Origin: Rhodanobacter sp. MP7CTX1
GTDB lineage: Bacteria; Pseudomonadota; Gammaproteobacteria; Xanthomonadales; Rhodanobacteraceae
Assembly: GCF_014205795.1 (NCBI RefSeq)
Contig: NZ_JACHCN010000001.1
Coordinates: forward strand, 487,188-551,187
DNA length: 64,000 nucleotides
Direction of reading: 5' to 3'
Shown here: positions 24,885 through 33,468 of the stretch, piece after piece
Numbering within the stretch: position 1 is the first letter of the stretch
Layout: the number at the start of each line of letters is the position of its first letter
Made by a program: the position numbers and the translations under genes
Notes under the pieces: generated by a model
Database searches by the model: none
The model's input: the letters and a program-made list of their open reading frames with translations, nothing else
Told to the model about the DNA's origin: nothing

Positions 24885-26033
24885 TTGCGGTTCGTGTCGC
24901 ATGCGGCGGTCGTCTCGGCAGGCTTGTGTGCTGCAGCCAGTGTCGCCGCTGCGCAGGCCATTGTTCCCGTTGCGGGCATGCTTCCGGTGGTCAATCCCGG
25001 CAATCTCTACAGCGAAACCAGTGCCAGCCATTTGAGCCCGGCAGTCGCCGCTGCATTGCCGCGGATCTATGTTCCCAATCTGCGCTCGAACGACGTCTAT
25101 GTGATCGATCCGGCGACGTACAAGGTAGTTGACAAGTTTCCCGTCGGCCGCAGCCCGCAGCATGTTGTCCCTGCATGGGACCTGCAGACACTGTGGGTAA
25201 CCAACAATGCTGAAGGCCGGACTGACGGCAGCCTGACCCCGATCGATCCCAAGACCGGCAAGCCGGGCCCGGCCATCAAGGTCGATGATCCGTACAACAT
25301 GTACTTCACGCCGGATGGTAAAAACGCGATCGTGGTCGTGGAAGCGCATGCGCGACTGGACCTTCGCGATCCGCACACGATGGCGCTGAAATGGAGCCTT
25401 CCCGTTCCCGGATGCAAGGGCATCAATCACGCCGATTTTTCGATTGACGGCAGCTTCGCCATTTTCACCTGCGAATTCGAAGGAAAGTTGGCCAAGATCG
25501 ATTTCGTCAACCGCAAGGTGCTCGGTTACCTCCCGCTCGGCAAGAAGGGCATGCCGCAGGACATTCGTATTTCGCCCGATGGCAAGGTGTTCTATGTCGC
25601 CGACATGATGGCGGACGGCGTTTACGTGATCGACGGCAAGAGTTTCACCCAGATCGGATTTATCCCGACCGGTGTCGGTACCCATGGGATGTATCCAAGC
25701 CGCGATGGCACGAAACTCTATATCGCAAACCGTGGCTCAAACCTCATTCACGGGCCGCGTCACGGAAAAGGCAGTGTGTCCGTGCTGGACTTCGCCACCC
25801 GCAAGATCATCGCTAATTGGCCGATCCCGGGCGGCGGCAGTCCGGACATGGGAAATGTCAGTGCCGATGGCAAGACTTTGTGGCTGTCGGGACGGTTTGA
25901 TGACGTCGTCTATGCGTTCAACACGACGACCGGCGCAGTCAAATCGATCAAGGTAGGTGCAGAGCCTCACGGACTGGCCGTCTGGCCGCAGCCCGGACGT
26001 TATTCGCTGGGTCACACCGGAGACATGCGCTGA
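24885..26033 (+). CDS. Exported YncE-like beta-propeller protein
   Basis: The protein of about 382 aa has a signal peptide and seven-bladed beta-propeller repeats of the YncE/PQQ-associated type (IYVPNLRSNDVYVIDPATYK, DIRISPDGKVFYVADMMADG, GNVSADGKTLWLSGRFDD). Such proteins bind ligands or DNA in the periplasm; the role is unknown. The start is uncertain: TTG 24885 has no ribosome site. A near-perfect AAGGAG at 24833-24838 lies 7 bp before an in-frame ATT at 24846, which would add 13 residues (IIPRSVTSGFRRS). It probably forms an operon with the upstream creatininase-like gene. Confidence 0.85.
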   Translation: MRFVSHAAVVSAGLCAAASVAAAQAIVPVAGMLPVVNPGNLYSETSASHLSPAVAAALPRIYVPNLRSNDVYVIDPATYKVVDKFPVGRSPQHVVPAWDLQTLWVTNNAEGRTDGSLTPIDPKTGKPGPAIKVDDPYNMYFTPDGKNAIVVVEAHARLDLRDPHTMALKWSLPVPGCKGINHADFSIDGSFAIFTCEFEGKLAKIDFVNRKVLGYLPLGKKGMPQDIRISPDGKVFYVADMMADGVYVIDGKSFTQIGFIPTGVGTHGMYPSRDGTKLYIANRGSNLIHGPRHGKGSVSVLDFATRKIIANWPIPGGGSPDMGNVSADGKTLWLSGRFDDVVYAFNTTTGAVKSIKVGAEPHGLAVWPQPGRYSLGHTGDMR

Positions 26034-26099
26034 GGGGTAATCAGCGCATCGCGGAGGTGGCGTCGGTTCCAAACTGGTGTCACCGTATGGCGGAGTGAT

Positions 26100-26963
26100 T
26101 CAGGATTTACCTGGGTTCGGGTTTTCTTCGGCGGGTTTTGTTCCAACCCCACGAAGATCCGCCACCTTGCCGAGCAACCCGAACCAGAACGGTGCGCCGA
26201 ACAGTGCGGCAGTCGCCGTGACCACCCACCCCGGCACCGCCCACAGAACGGCCGACTGCAATAGCTGAGTCTGCAGCGACGACAGGCGGTGCCATCCGAT
26301 CGGTAGTTGGTCCAGCGAGGACAACGCCCCCTGCACCGTTGTTGGCGCGACGACGACGGTGGCAGGGACGTGGCCGTTGACCGTGAGTACCCACAGCGTG
26401 GCCATGATCTGATGGGCGTCGACATTGAAGCCCACGGCAATAGCCAGGGCGAACACGAACGTCCAGAACTGCGACTTGCGCTTGTACGCACCGGAGATCC
26501 TGTCCATGGCGGAGTCGAACCATCCGGCGATGGCTGCCTCAAATCGGTTGACGTCTCCGGCAGCGCGGTCGTACATGCCGAGCAGGCACGTCCTCAGCTG
26601 CACGTCGGTGATGGCGGCGATAACGGGACGCAATGCGGTGAACGTGACCTGTCCTTTTTGCAGTGAATCGACCAGCGCCTGGGCGAAATTTGCCGGTTCG
26701 ATATAGGAGGGCGCGTACTTCGACGGTATCTCGGCGAGCGTCGTAGCCTTGCCGTCGCTACGTGGATTCACCAGGGCGTGGTTGTATATATCAAGCACCA
26801 GGCTTTGCCCATTGAGCAGATCCGTGACACCAGTGAACAATGTCTTCGCGCGCCAACGCAACATCGAAGCAAAGGCCTCCTGCACGCTACTGGCAATCAG
26901 GGCAATGGAGCCGAAACAGACGATCATGCCCATGGCGACTTCGAGAACGGTGCTTCCGAACAT
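26100..26963 (-). CDS. Membrane protein of unknown function
   Basis: The 287-aa protein has an N-terminal hydrophobic helix (about 4-30), a long soluble middle part, and C-terminal helices (about 165-185 FWTFVFALAIAVGFNVDAH, and 235-270 LLQSAVLWAVPGWVVTATAALFGAPFWFGLLG). GGAGG lies 7 bp upstream of the ATG. I do not recognise a named family; membrane proteins of this layout occur as orphans beside hydrolases. The lipase-like gene lies 102 bp downstream on the same strand of transcription order reversed, that is, further right and convergent in position only. Confidence 0.7.
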   Translation of the reverse strand: MFGSTVLEVAMGMIVCFGSIALIASSVQEAFASMLRWRAKTLFTGVTDLLNGQSLVLDIYNHALVNPRSDGKATTLAEIPSKYAPSYIEPANFAQALVDSLQKGQVTFTALRPVIAAITDVQLRTCLLGMYDRAAGDVNRFEAAIAGWFDSAMDRISGAYKRKSQFWTFVFALAIAVGFNVDAHQIMATLWVLTVNGHVPATVVVAPTTVQGALSSLDQLPIGWHRLSSLQTQLLQSAVLWAVPGWVVTATAALFGAPFWFGLLGKVADLRGVGTKPAEENPNPGKS

Positions 26964-27064
26964 ACTGCCTCCAAAGTGTGGGCCTGCAGATGAATCACAT
27001 CATGTTTTGCAGCAGCCCGTGGATGCGTCTAGATGAGTCAGCCTCGTCGCGACCTCGATGCAGA

Positions 27065-28144
27065 TCATTGCCATGGATTTGCGGGAAAATTTGATCCTTG
27101 CAACAGTTGAGGCTGTGCTGACGGACTCTGGATGCAGTCTACGCAGGCTTTGTCCAGGGCATAACATGCAATGTTTTTCGCAACGGTGGAGGACAGCATC
27201 GCGGCATAGCAGACAGCATGGTGATTGCCGCCGATGCTGTCCCCGATCGTTGCACTCGCCATGATCTCGTTCTGAGCTATAGACGATCCATTCACTCTGA
27301 TAGTCACAGTTTCCGCCAGTGGAACGTATAACGGCGGTGGTGGCACCGCGGGAACCAGGTCGCGTTCGTAAGCGACGGATACGCAGTTCACCCCTGTGCC
27401 GGTGAAATGCTCAGCGTAAATTTTGTCACCAGGATGCGGCGTGGCCAACAAATAGGCGTTGACCTGTGCGAAGCCGGAATTCTTGGCCAGGTCGTAGGAT
27501 AAGTAAGCGGCAACAGCGGCGCCAAGGCTATGGCCCACAACGGTCACGGAAGCATCCCCCACCGTTCGCTGCTTTAGTGTCTGCAGGGAGCCGATTTTCT
27601 GGGTGATGCCCGTTGCCGCTGCCGGCGGTGAGACTGTTGCGGCGGCGCCTAGAGTCATTGCTTCATATATCCCATAGAAGCCGGCAGGCACAAAGCCGCC
27701 ATCCGGATGTGCTTTTGCGTTGCCACCCTTTTTTATCAGCTGGGTGGTAAGTGCAAGTGTCATTCCGTGCAGGACATCCGGTGTAGCGACCACGTTCTGC
27801 GCCCATTCGGGTCCGCTCTCCGTTCCACGGATGGTAATGAGATATTGGTCGGGTTCCTGCTGGTGTCGAAATAGGGCGCCGAAGTAGGTGGTGTCATTCA
27901 AGCCAAGCAGCCAATGTTCAATATCGCCGACCACGTCGGCAGCCACCGTCGTGCGCAGCCAATCGACGAAGCCCCAATCCGGAGCAAATCGGATATCGCC
28001 CCTGGGGTCAGAGCTATCGTGCACATACAGGTCTTCCGCGTACATCGCGAATTGTGCGTACCAAGCCAACGCATCACGAGCCTGGTTGACCGCTGCATCG
28101 TCAGAAAAATGGCTGAAGACCGGAATCGGAGTTGGTATGGCCAT
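27065..28144 (-). CDS. Class 3 lipase-like alpha/beta hydrolase
   Basis: The 359-aa protein has the class 3 lipase layout: an N-terminal region, YLITIRGTES as the oxyanion strand, and VTVVGHSLGAAVAAYLSYDLA with the nucleophile Ser in GHSLG (about residue 203). A following ATPHPGDK strand is also present, and Asp in YERDLVP and His in GNHHAVCY are candidates for the remaining triad. No signal peptide is present, so an intracellular or non-classically exported enzyme is expected. GAGGGGG precedes the ATG. It lies upstream of the membrane protein gene at 26100 in the direction of transcription. Confidence 0.87.
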   Translation of the reverse strand: MAIPTPIPVFSHFSDDAAVNQARDALAWYAQFAMYAEDLYVHDSSDPRGDIRFAPDWGFVDWLRTTVAADVVGDIEHWLLGLNDTTYFGALFRHQQEPDQYLITIRGTESGPEWAQNVVATPDVLHGMTLALTTQLIKKGGNAKAHPDGGFVPAGFYGIYEAMTLGAAATVSPPAAATGITQKIGSLQTLKQRTVGDASVTVVGHSLGAAVAAYLSYDLAKNSGFAQVNAYLLATPHPGDKIYAEHFTGTGVNCVSVAYERDLVPAVPPPPLYVPLAETVTIRVNGSSIAQNEIMASATIGDSIGGNHHAVCYAAMLSSTVAKNIACYALDKACVDCIQSPSAQPQLLQGSNFPANPWQ

Positions 28145-28552
28145 GACACCCCCTCATGATGATCGAATAAAGCAGCGTTCCCCGGAAAGCAGTTGCACGC
28201 ATTCACGCCATCAAGCGATGGCTCACCCAGCAGACCCCTCAACATGCTGTGCGTCGTTCGGGCTGACTCGCGCCCAGAAAAGGCGTAGGTCGAGACCGCG
28301 TGTGGGCATCCTGCGCGAGATTCCGTTAAACACAGGTAACTTCAATTCAGTGCCCGGGTGCCGCTGAATGCTGATCCGGGCTGTCCTTCATGGCACCATT
28401 GGCTGGTTTCTGACATTTCCCGAAATTGCAGGAAGTTGACGATATCTGTGTAGAATGCGTCGAAAGAACCTGCGAGATGCCGGCGTATTGAGCGCTGACG
28501 ACATACGCAAGATAGAGCCCCCTAATCACTGCAAGCTTTTAAACGACAATCA
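28145..28552. other. Intergenic region between divergent lipase and DinB genes
   Basis: A 408-bp stretch with short unconvincing frames only. It must contain the promoters of the two divergent genes. No clear palindrome was seen. Confidence 0.45.
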
Positions 28553-29068
28553 ATGTCCGGTATTGACCATCTGCAGATGCTCACCCGCTACAAGGCATGG
28601 GCCAATGATCTGCTCTTTCAGACACTCTCGGAACACCCTGAAAGCGAGTTGATTGCGGAGCGTCAAATTGTCTTCGGAAATATCCTGCGCACTCTGAACC
28701 ATGTGTACGTCATGGATCTCGTATGGAAGGCTCATCTTGAAAGCAACTCCCATGAATTCACCACGCGGAATCCAGAAGCCAGTCCGCCGTTTGGGGAGTT
28801 GCGCGACGCGCAAAAAAGTATCGATGCCTGGTACGTTCGCTATGCAGAGAGCTTGAATGAGGCAGCCTGTAAGGAGGTACTGAATTTCACCTTCATCGGC
28901 GGAGGGGCCGGCTCGATGAGTCGTAGCGACATCCTGCTTCACGTCGTCAATCATGCAACATATCACCGCGGTCACATTGCCGGCATGATCTATCAGATCC
29001 CGGCCCATCCACCGACGACTGATCTTCCCGTGTTCTTACGCGACCGTGCTTGCGCTCGGTTGCCCTAG
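28553..29068 (+). CDS. DinB family protein
   Basis: The 171-aa protein has the DinB/YfiT four-helix pattern with the metal-ligand histidines: one in LNHVYVMD (about residue 49) and the pair in NHATYHRGHIAGM (about 142-149). Members are thiol-dependent transferases or metal hydrolases (bacillithiol or mycothiol S-transferases in Gram-positives); the substrate in proteobacteria is mostly unknown. It stands alone, 33 bp before the H-NS-like gene. Confidence 0.9.
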   Translation: MSGIDHLQMLTRYKAWANDLLFQTLSEHPESELIAERQIVFGNILRTLNHVYVMDLVWKAHLESNSHEFTTRNPEASPPFGELRDAQKSIDAWYVRYAESLNEAACKEVLNFTFIGGGAGSMSRSDILLHVVNHATYHRGHIAGMIYQIPAHPPTTDLPVFLRDRACARLP

Positions 29069-29101
29069 AATGACCACTGCCCCAACTAATGAGAACTGCT
29101 C

Positions 29102-29548
29102 ATGGCTCTTAATCTCGAAGCACTGTCACCGAAAGACCTTCAGGCCCTCATCGCAGATGCGCAATCGCAGATGCATACAGCACGCGCCAACCAGATCCAG
29201 GAAGTGCGCAGAAAAATCGATGCGCTGCTTCACAACAACGGTGTGGACCTCGCGGATGTTTACCCGACCCGTGGCAGCAAGACTGGCAAGAAGGCCGCCG
29301 TGGCGCCCAAGTATCAGAATCCCGCGAACCACGCGCAAACCTGGTCGGGCCGTGGAAAGCGACCGTTCTGGTTTGTCGAAGCTCTCAAGCGCCGCGGTGT
29401 CACCGCCGACAGCCTTCTGATTGCCGCTGCACCCAAGGCGGCAGCACCCGCCAAGGTAGCCGCGAAGAAGGCAACGAAGAAGGTAGTCAAGAAAGCGGCC
29501 AAGAAAACGACCGGAAAGGCCGCTACCAAGAAGATTGCCAAGCGCTAA
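29102..29548 (+). CDS. H-NS family nucleoid protein with histone H1-like tail
   Basis: The 148-aa protein has an N-terminal coiled-coil dimerisation region (about 1-50), the H-NS C-terminal DNA-binding signature YQNPANHAQTWSGRGKRPFWF (split as YQNP, TWSGRGKRP; about 74-95), and then a tail of about 45 residues made of Ala-Lys units (AAKKATKKVVKKAAKK). The tail resembles histone H1-like proteins. It should bind and bridge AT-rich DNA and silence transcription. A strong terminator follows at 29581. Confidence 0.93.
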   Translation: MALNLEALSPKDLQALIADAQSQMHTARANQIQEVRRKIDALLHNNGVDLADVYPTRGSKTGKKAAVAPKYQNPANHAQTWSGRGKRPFWFVEALKRRGVTADSLLIAAAPKAAAPAKVAAKKATKKVVKKAAKKTTGKAATKKIAKR

Positions 29549-29580
29549 TCGCTCCGCAATAACACAACCCGTTTGATCGA

Positions 29581-29613
29581 AGCCCCGCAGGGATCATCCT
29601 GCGGGGCTTTTTA
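29581..29613 (+). terminator. Rho-independent terminator after the H-NS gene
   Basis: AGCCCCGCAGG-atca-TCCTGCGGGGCT followed by TTTTATT; an 11-12 bp G+C-rich stem with T-run. Confidence 0.9.
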
Positions 29614-29746
29614 TTGGGACTGTCGGCTCATGATTCTTGCATCGTCGGCCACGGTCGGGGCATGGCCAAGGGCAATGGCTGGACGCGATTGGCGAGTCAG
29701 TCCACCATGCCAGAAACCCATGCACGATTCAGGCAAAGAGGCACCC

Positions 29747-30031
29747 ATGAAATACATTGTCATTGCGAGTGGAATGCTGTTGCTGGCCGCCTGCTCCAGT
29801 TTCACGTCAGTAACGCCGGCGGGGAACGGCACTTATATCGTTGGATCGAAGCAACCCATCGACAAGGCCGACTGGGTAGATGCCAAATCATCGGCTTTGA
29901 CGCGCGCGATAGATTTTTGCAACAAGCAGAAGAAGGAGATGGAAGAGCTAGGCGCGCAGATCGCTGGAGTGCCTGCTTCGACTAAGCCGCAGCGAGTCGA
30001 AGTGACGTTCAAATGCGTGACGCACCCTTGA
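29747..30031 (+). CDS. Small lipoprotein
   Basis: The 94-aa protein starts MKYIVIASGMLLLAACSS, a lipoprotein signal with Cys16. The mature part contains GNGTYIVGSKQPIDKADWVDAKS and two more cysteines (FCNKQ, KCVTHP). Proteins of this shape occur as small envelope lipoproteins of unknown function. ATG 29747 follows GGCAAAGAGG; a longer upstream frame lacks the lipobox position. No operon partner is apparent. Confidence 0.75.
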   Translation: MKYIVIASGMLLLAACSSFTSVTPAGNGTYIVGSKQPIDKADWVDAKSSALTRAIDFCNKQKKEMEELGAQIAGVPASTKPQRVEVTFKCVTHP

Positions 30032-30148
30032 GACCTCGTGAATAACTGGCAGCTGACTCGATCGCCTCATGACGACTCCAATGTCACAGTGAATTGACGC
30101 ACGCGGGCAAATGATCGTTCACGGCCCCCATGGTTATGAGGTGAAGTC

Positions 30149-30550
30149 ATGAACTGTTTCAAATGTCTTGCTATGGCTGCTGTGGTTGGAACTTGCTTGG
30201 CGGTGACCGCTCCCAAGGCGCAGGCTCAGGTTGTCGTTGGCATCGGAGCTGCTCCCATATGCCCTTATGGCTACTATGACTACGCTCCGTACTCCTGTGC
30301 TCCCTACGGCTATTACGGGCCGGAATGGTTCACGGAGGGTGTCTTCATTGGTGCTGGCCCATGGTTTCGCGGCCATGCCGAGTTTCGCGGTCATGTGGAC
30401 AACCACTACGACGTTCAACACGGTTATAGAGGCCCGATGCCAAACCGTGGCGATAGGTCTGAGCCGACAAAACGCCCTGGCATGACTGCCAACTTCAAAG
30501 GGAACGAAGTGCGTGATGGTCGCGGGCATAGCGGCGAAAGCGGTCATTGA
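30149..30550 (+). CDS. Small secreted Tyr/Gly-rich protein
   Basis: The 133-aa protein has a signal peptide (MNCFKCLAMAAVVGTCLAVTAPKAQA) and a Tyr/Pro/Gly-rich segment (CPYGYYDYAPYSCAPYGYYG) leading into PEWFTEGVFIGAGPWFRG, then a hydrophilic His/Gly-rich tail. The PEWF-GVFIGAGPWF block is a pattern seen in small exported proteins of many proteobacteria; the function is unknown. The two Cys between the Tyr clusters could form a disulfide. Confidence 0.75.
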   Translation: MNCFKCLAMAAVVGTCLAVTAPKAQAQVVVGIGAAPICPYGYYDYAPYSCAPYGYYGPEWFTEGVFIGAGPWFRGHAEFRGHVDNHYDVQHGYRGPMPNRGDRSEPTKRPGMTANFKGNEVRDGRGHSGESGH

Positions 30551-30584
30551 GCAGCAGATAGCTGCTTCTGAGGCTTTCGATAAG

Positions 30585-30618
30585 TCCGTCCTTGCCACGA
30601 CCAGCCGGCAAGGACGGA
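30585..30618. terminator. Perfect 12-bp hairpin between convergent genes
   Basis: TCCGTCCTTGCC and GGCAAGGACGGA pair perfectly around a 10-nt loop. The position between two convergent genes suggests a bidirectional terminator, but no T-run follows on either strand. Confidence 0.5.
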
Positions 30619-30652
30619 GCAGCGGAGCACTGGCTCAATGTCGCGGCCTACC

Positions 30653-31357
30653 TCACATCGGTGGCACAGTTCCATTGATGCCAACGGCGACGAGTTTGGC
30701 AGTTGCCGGGTTGCCAGGCAGCGCAGCCACAAAGACGTGCGCGCCCTTGACGATGTCACTCCTGACGGCTGGCTGGAAGGTCACTACCGGCGCATCAGCC
30801 GGTACGTCGATTGTCTTTTCGCCCTTTCCATAATCGATCACGAGCATGCGGTCACCGTTGCCAGTCGCAGTTTTTACGGTGCCGTTTGTCATTGCGGATG
30901 GCATCGACTCTCCGGATTTCATTTTCTTGACGGTACCATTCGTCATCGCCGAGCCCATCACATCGCCATTGGTCATCGCCGATGCGCTGGCGCCTTTGGC
31001 GGGGAGATCCCACGCATAGTCGCCCAGCCCCGATCCCTTCATCGCTGGCGGAAACACCACTACCTCGAGTGCGCGGGAGGTGCTGCCACTGGGCACGTTG
31101 GCCGAGCCGATGAATGAGCCGGGCTTGATCTGGTCGATGCTACTGGGTACCACGCCGGTGATGCGCGTGTCGGCCGCGAGAACGATGGTCTTGCTGCCGG
31201 CATCGGTCTGCACGGTGAACCCGGTGGCCGTCACCTCGGTGACGGTTCCGCGCACGTGCATTGGCTGATCGGCAGCCATTGCGGAAACGGCGGTCACCGA
31301 GGTCGCGACAAGCAGGCTGGCGAGCAGCAATTTTCGATTGAGGTAACGAGTTTTCAT
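30653..31357 (-). CDS. Exported DUF5666-like protein with MTNG repeats
   Basis: The 234-aa protein has a signal peptide (about 1-28, ending AMA) and a small beta-rich domain (VRGTVTEVTATGFTVQT, LAADTRITG, KPGSFIGSA) of the DUF5666 type. The middle holds three copies of SAMTNG(D/T)V within about 50 residues. The C-terminal part repeats the beta-domain pattern (TIDVPADAPVVTFQP, IVKGAHVFVAAL). The function is unknown. Methionine-rich repeats of this kind might bind copper, but that is speculation. Confidence 0.82.
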   Translation of the reverse strand: MKTRYLNRKLLLASLLVATSVTAVSAMAADQPMHVRGTVTEVTATGFTVQTDAGSKTIVLAADTRITGVVPSSIDQIKPGSFIGSANVPSGSTSRALEVVVFPPAMKGSGLGDYAWDLPAKGASASAMTNGDVMGSAMTNGTVKKMKSGESMPSAMTNGTVKTATGNGDRMLVIDYGKGEKTIDVPADAPVVTFQPAVRSDIVKGAHVFVAALPGNPATAKLVAVGINGTVPPM

Positions 31358-31726
31358 GACTGTGCCTTTCGGTTGGGCTGGGAAACGAATCAGGCTGTAC
31401 CGCTGATCTTTCGCCGCCGGACAGCTGAGCGTTACATGCTCAGTGACTGACGCAAGCTGCGGATCAGTCGGGCCGCTGGACCATCATCTGGCAGGGGTAC
31501 CACTACCGGCTGAGTTGGGCCGCCAAATCCCTTTGCAATACAGGCTTTGAGGGGCTGATCGACATGACGAGGAGACTCGCGGCTCACGCAACAGAGACAA
31601 CCGCGGGGCTCAGGCGAGTCTAGCCGAGCTTTTGCCACGATGCTTAACAGCGTCATCGCGAAACCTGCACGTCAGTGGTTGCATGATTGCGGAGGGTGAA
31701 CACAGGATTGCCAGCCAGGAAGGGCT
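31358..31726. other. Intergenic region with one weak reading frame
   Basis: This 369-bp stretch contains a minus-strand frame of 74 codons (31432-31656) ending in PLPDDGPAARLIRSLRQSLSM. It has no recognisable family or ribosome site, so it is not called as a gene. Confidence 0.35.
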
Positions 31727-31978
31727 ATGGAAATACTCTACGTAGTGCAAAGCTTTCGCGAAGTGGACGGAGACGTTCTGGCTGAAAAGCCGGTACTTCA
31801 TGGACTGGAAGAATTTGCCCGCAGGCGCGGTGAGCAACTCGCCACGCAGTGCGAAGGCGTACTGGTGTACGCGCAGGGCGCGGACACCAATCGCGAAGAG
31901 TATTCGGATCCGGTTATCCTGGCGAAGTACGGCCGTGTCCCGAACCCGCAAGAGCAAAGCCTGCGCTACTTTAGGTAA
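31727..31978 (+). CDS. Small protein, paralogue of the one at 23269 (unnamed family)
   Basis: The 83-aa protein (MEILYVVQSFREVDGDVLAE...) shares its N-terminus, the central GVLVY and the C-terminal ILAKYGRVPN with the 78-aa protein at 23269. By eye roughly half of aligned residues agree. It is soluble, without signal peptide, and stands alone; a terminator lies 160 bp downstream. GGAAGG lies 9 bp upstream of the ATG. I do not know the family. Confidence 0.75.
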   Translation: MEILYVVQSFREVDGDVLAEKPVLHGLEEFARRRGEQLATQCEGVLVYAQGADTNREEYSDPVILAKYGRVPNPQEQSLRYFR

Positions 31979-32141
31979 GGCGCGTCAGGTCCCTATCCGT
32001 CGCCGCGCGATCAAGTCCTGTGCTCAGTCAGTATTGGCGGCCGGCGTGGACGATCGCCGAGTCGGCGGTTTGCGGTGCCCCCCATTTCTCTCATTTGCCT
32101 AGAGAGCATTGAAAGCGTCGCACTGGCGCGTAGGTATATAC

Positions 32142-32167
32142 AAACCCGCCGGTCGGCGGGTTTTTTT
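32142..32167 (+). terminator. Rho-independent terminator
   Basis: AACCCGCC-ggtc-GGCGGGTT followed by a run of T. It lies about 160 bp after the small protein gene, leaving room for a 3' untranslated region or a short RNA. Confidence 0.9.
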
Positions 32168-32535
32168 CTATGGGAACAGTCCGCCGCTGCCCAGCTGGCA
32201 ATAAAAGTGGGCGTCACCGCAATTCCCTCACAACGCATGTAGATAGCGGCTTACATATTGGACATGTTTGCGATGTCACATTGCGCTCAGATGATGCAGG
32301 TCCCATCGAGCAGCTAGCGGTTCCATAGCTAAGCGATCCTATTGTGAGGCGAGGTCATGGTGGTCATTTCGCTCAAGCCATCGACTGTCGCCCATGGGCG
32401 ACGCGATGAAGATTCGTCGATCGTTGTATGGCGTGGTATTCAACCACGTCCTGTTCCACGTCGAAGGGTCGAACTGCTTGCAATAGGACGATCTACAGCC
32501 TAATTTCATGGAAGCCCAACCAGGGAGGGCGTTAA
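32168..32535. other. Intergenic region upstream of the GacA/UvrY-like regulator
   Basis: This 368-bp stretch has no convincing reading frame. It must hold the promoter of the response regulator gene, whose ribosome site AGGGAGGG lies at 32522-32529. Confidence 0.5.
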
Positions 32536-33189
32536 GTGATCAATGTTGTTTTGGTGGACGATCACGAGCTGGTACGTACCGGCTTCAGGATGATTTTGCA
32601 GCAACAGTCGGATATCAATATCAGTGGCGAGGCGGGCAGTGCGGAAGAAGGCTTGCGCTTGATTCGCGCGCTGGCACCAAACATCGCGCTGGTCGATGTG
32701 CACATGCCGGGTATGAGCGGTATCGAGCTTACCGAGCGCGTTTGCCGCGCAAAACTTTCCACGCATATCGTCATCGTGACGGTAGTCGATGACGCACGCT
32801 TTCCCAAGCGCCTGCTCGATGCCGGCGCGCTGGGCTATCTGACCAAGGGTTGCAGCGCCGAAGAACTGGTATCCGCCGTGCGCCAGGTGGCCGGCGGGCG
32901 GCGCTATCTGGCGCCGGCGGTAGCGCAGCAGCTTGCCTTGGCAACTTTGGATGGCAACACGTCGCCTTTCGACGTGCTCTCCAGTCGTGAACTGGAGGTA
33001 GCCATGATGCTGGTACGCGGCAAGCCGTTGACGATCATCGGTGAGCAGCTCAATTTGAGTCCGAAAACCGTGTCGACCTACAAGCAGCGCCTGATGGAAA
33101 AACTGCACGTGGACCACGTTCTCAGCCTGGCTCACCTGATGACAGTGCACGGTTTACTCGACACGTCCAACCATCAGATTGGCGGCTGA
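32536..33189 (+). CDS. GacA/UvrY-type response regulator
   Basis: The 217-aa protein has a receiver domain (D8, D9, phospho-acceptor D54, K in YLTKGC) and a NarL/LuxR-type helix-turn-helix (LSSRELEVAMMLVRGKPLTIIGEQLNLSPKTVSTY). The sequence around YLTKGCSAEELVSAVRQVAGGRRYLAP is typical of GacA/UvrY, the regulator that activates Csr/Rsm small RNAs. GTG 32536 follows an AGGGAGGG ribosome site. No sensor kinase is adjacent, as usual for GacA, whose partner is a distant BarA/GacS. Confidence 0.9.
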   Translation: MINVVLVDDHELVRTGFRMILQQQSDINISGEAGSAEEGLRLIRALAPNIALVDVHMPGMSGIELTERVCRAKLSTHIVIVTVVDDARFPKRLLDAGALGYLTKGCSAEELVSAVRQVAGGRRYLAPAVAQQLALATLDGNTSPFDVLSSRELEVAMMLVRGKPLTIIGEQLNLSPKTVSTYKQRLMEKLHVDHVLSLAHLMTVHGLLDTSNHQIGG

Positions 33190-33412
33190 CTACTTAGACT
33201 TGGCAGGAGCGCAGGTGGATCGGTGTGTTGCCTCGTCGTCCTTGCGGCTTTCAGCAGCCGTATGGATGGTCAAGCGGGAGCTTTTCAATGACAAAGCTGG
33301 TTATGGCGGCAGTAGACTACAGACTCCTGACTCCAGAAAGGCCGGGAAACTGGGCTCCTGCCTGACCAGCCATATGGCTGCTGAAGGCCGTAGGAATGAC
33401 GAGCAGGGTCAT

Positions 33413-33443
33413 AAAAAAAACCGGACTTGCGTCCGGTTTTTTT
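33413..33443. terminator. Bidirectional terminator between response regulator and rne
   Basis: AAAAAAAACCGGAC-ttgc-GTCCGGTTTTTTT: symmetrical stem flanked by A and T runs, suited to ending both the plus-strand regulator transcript and the minus-strand rne transcript. Confidence 0.92.
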
Positions 33444-33468
33444 ATCGCCTGAAACAGTGCAGCAACGA

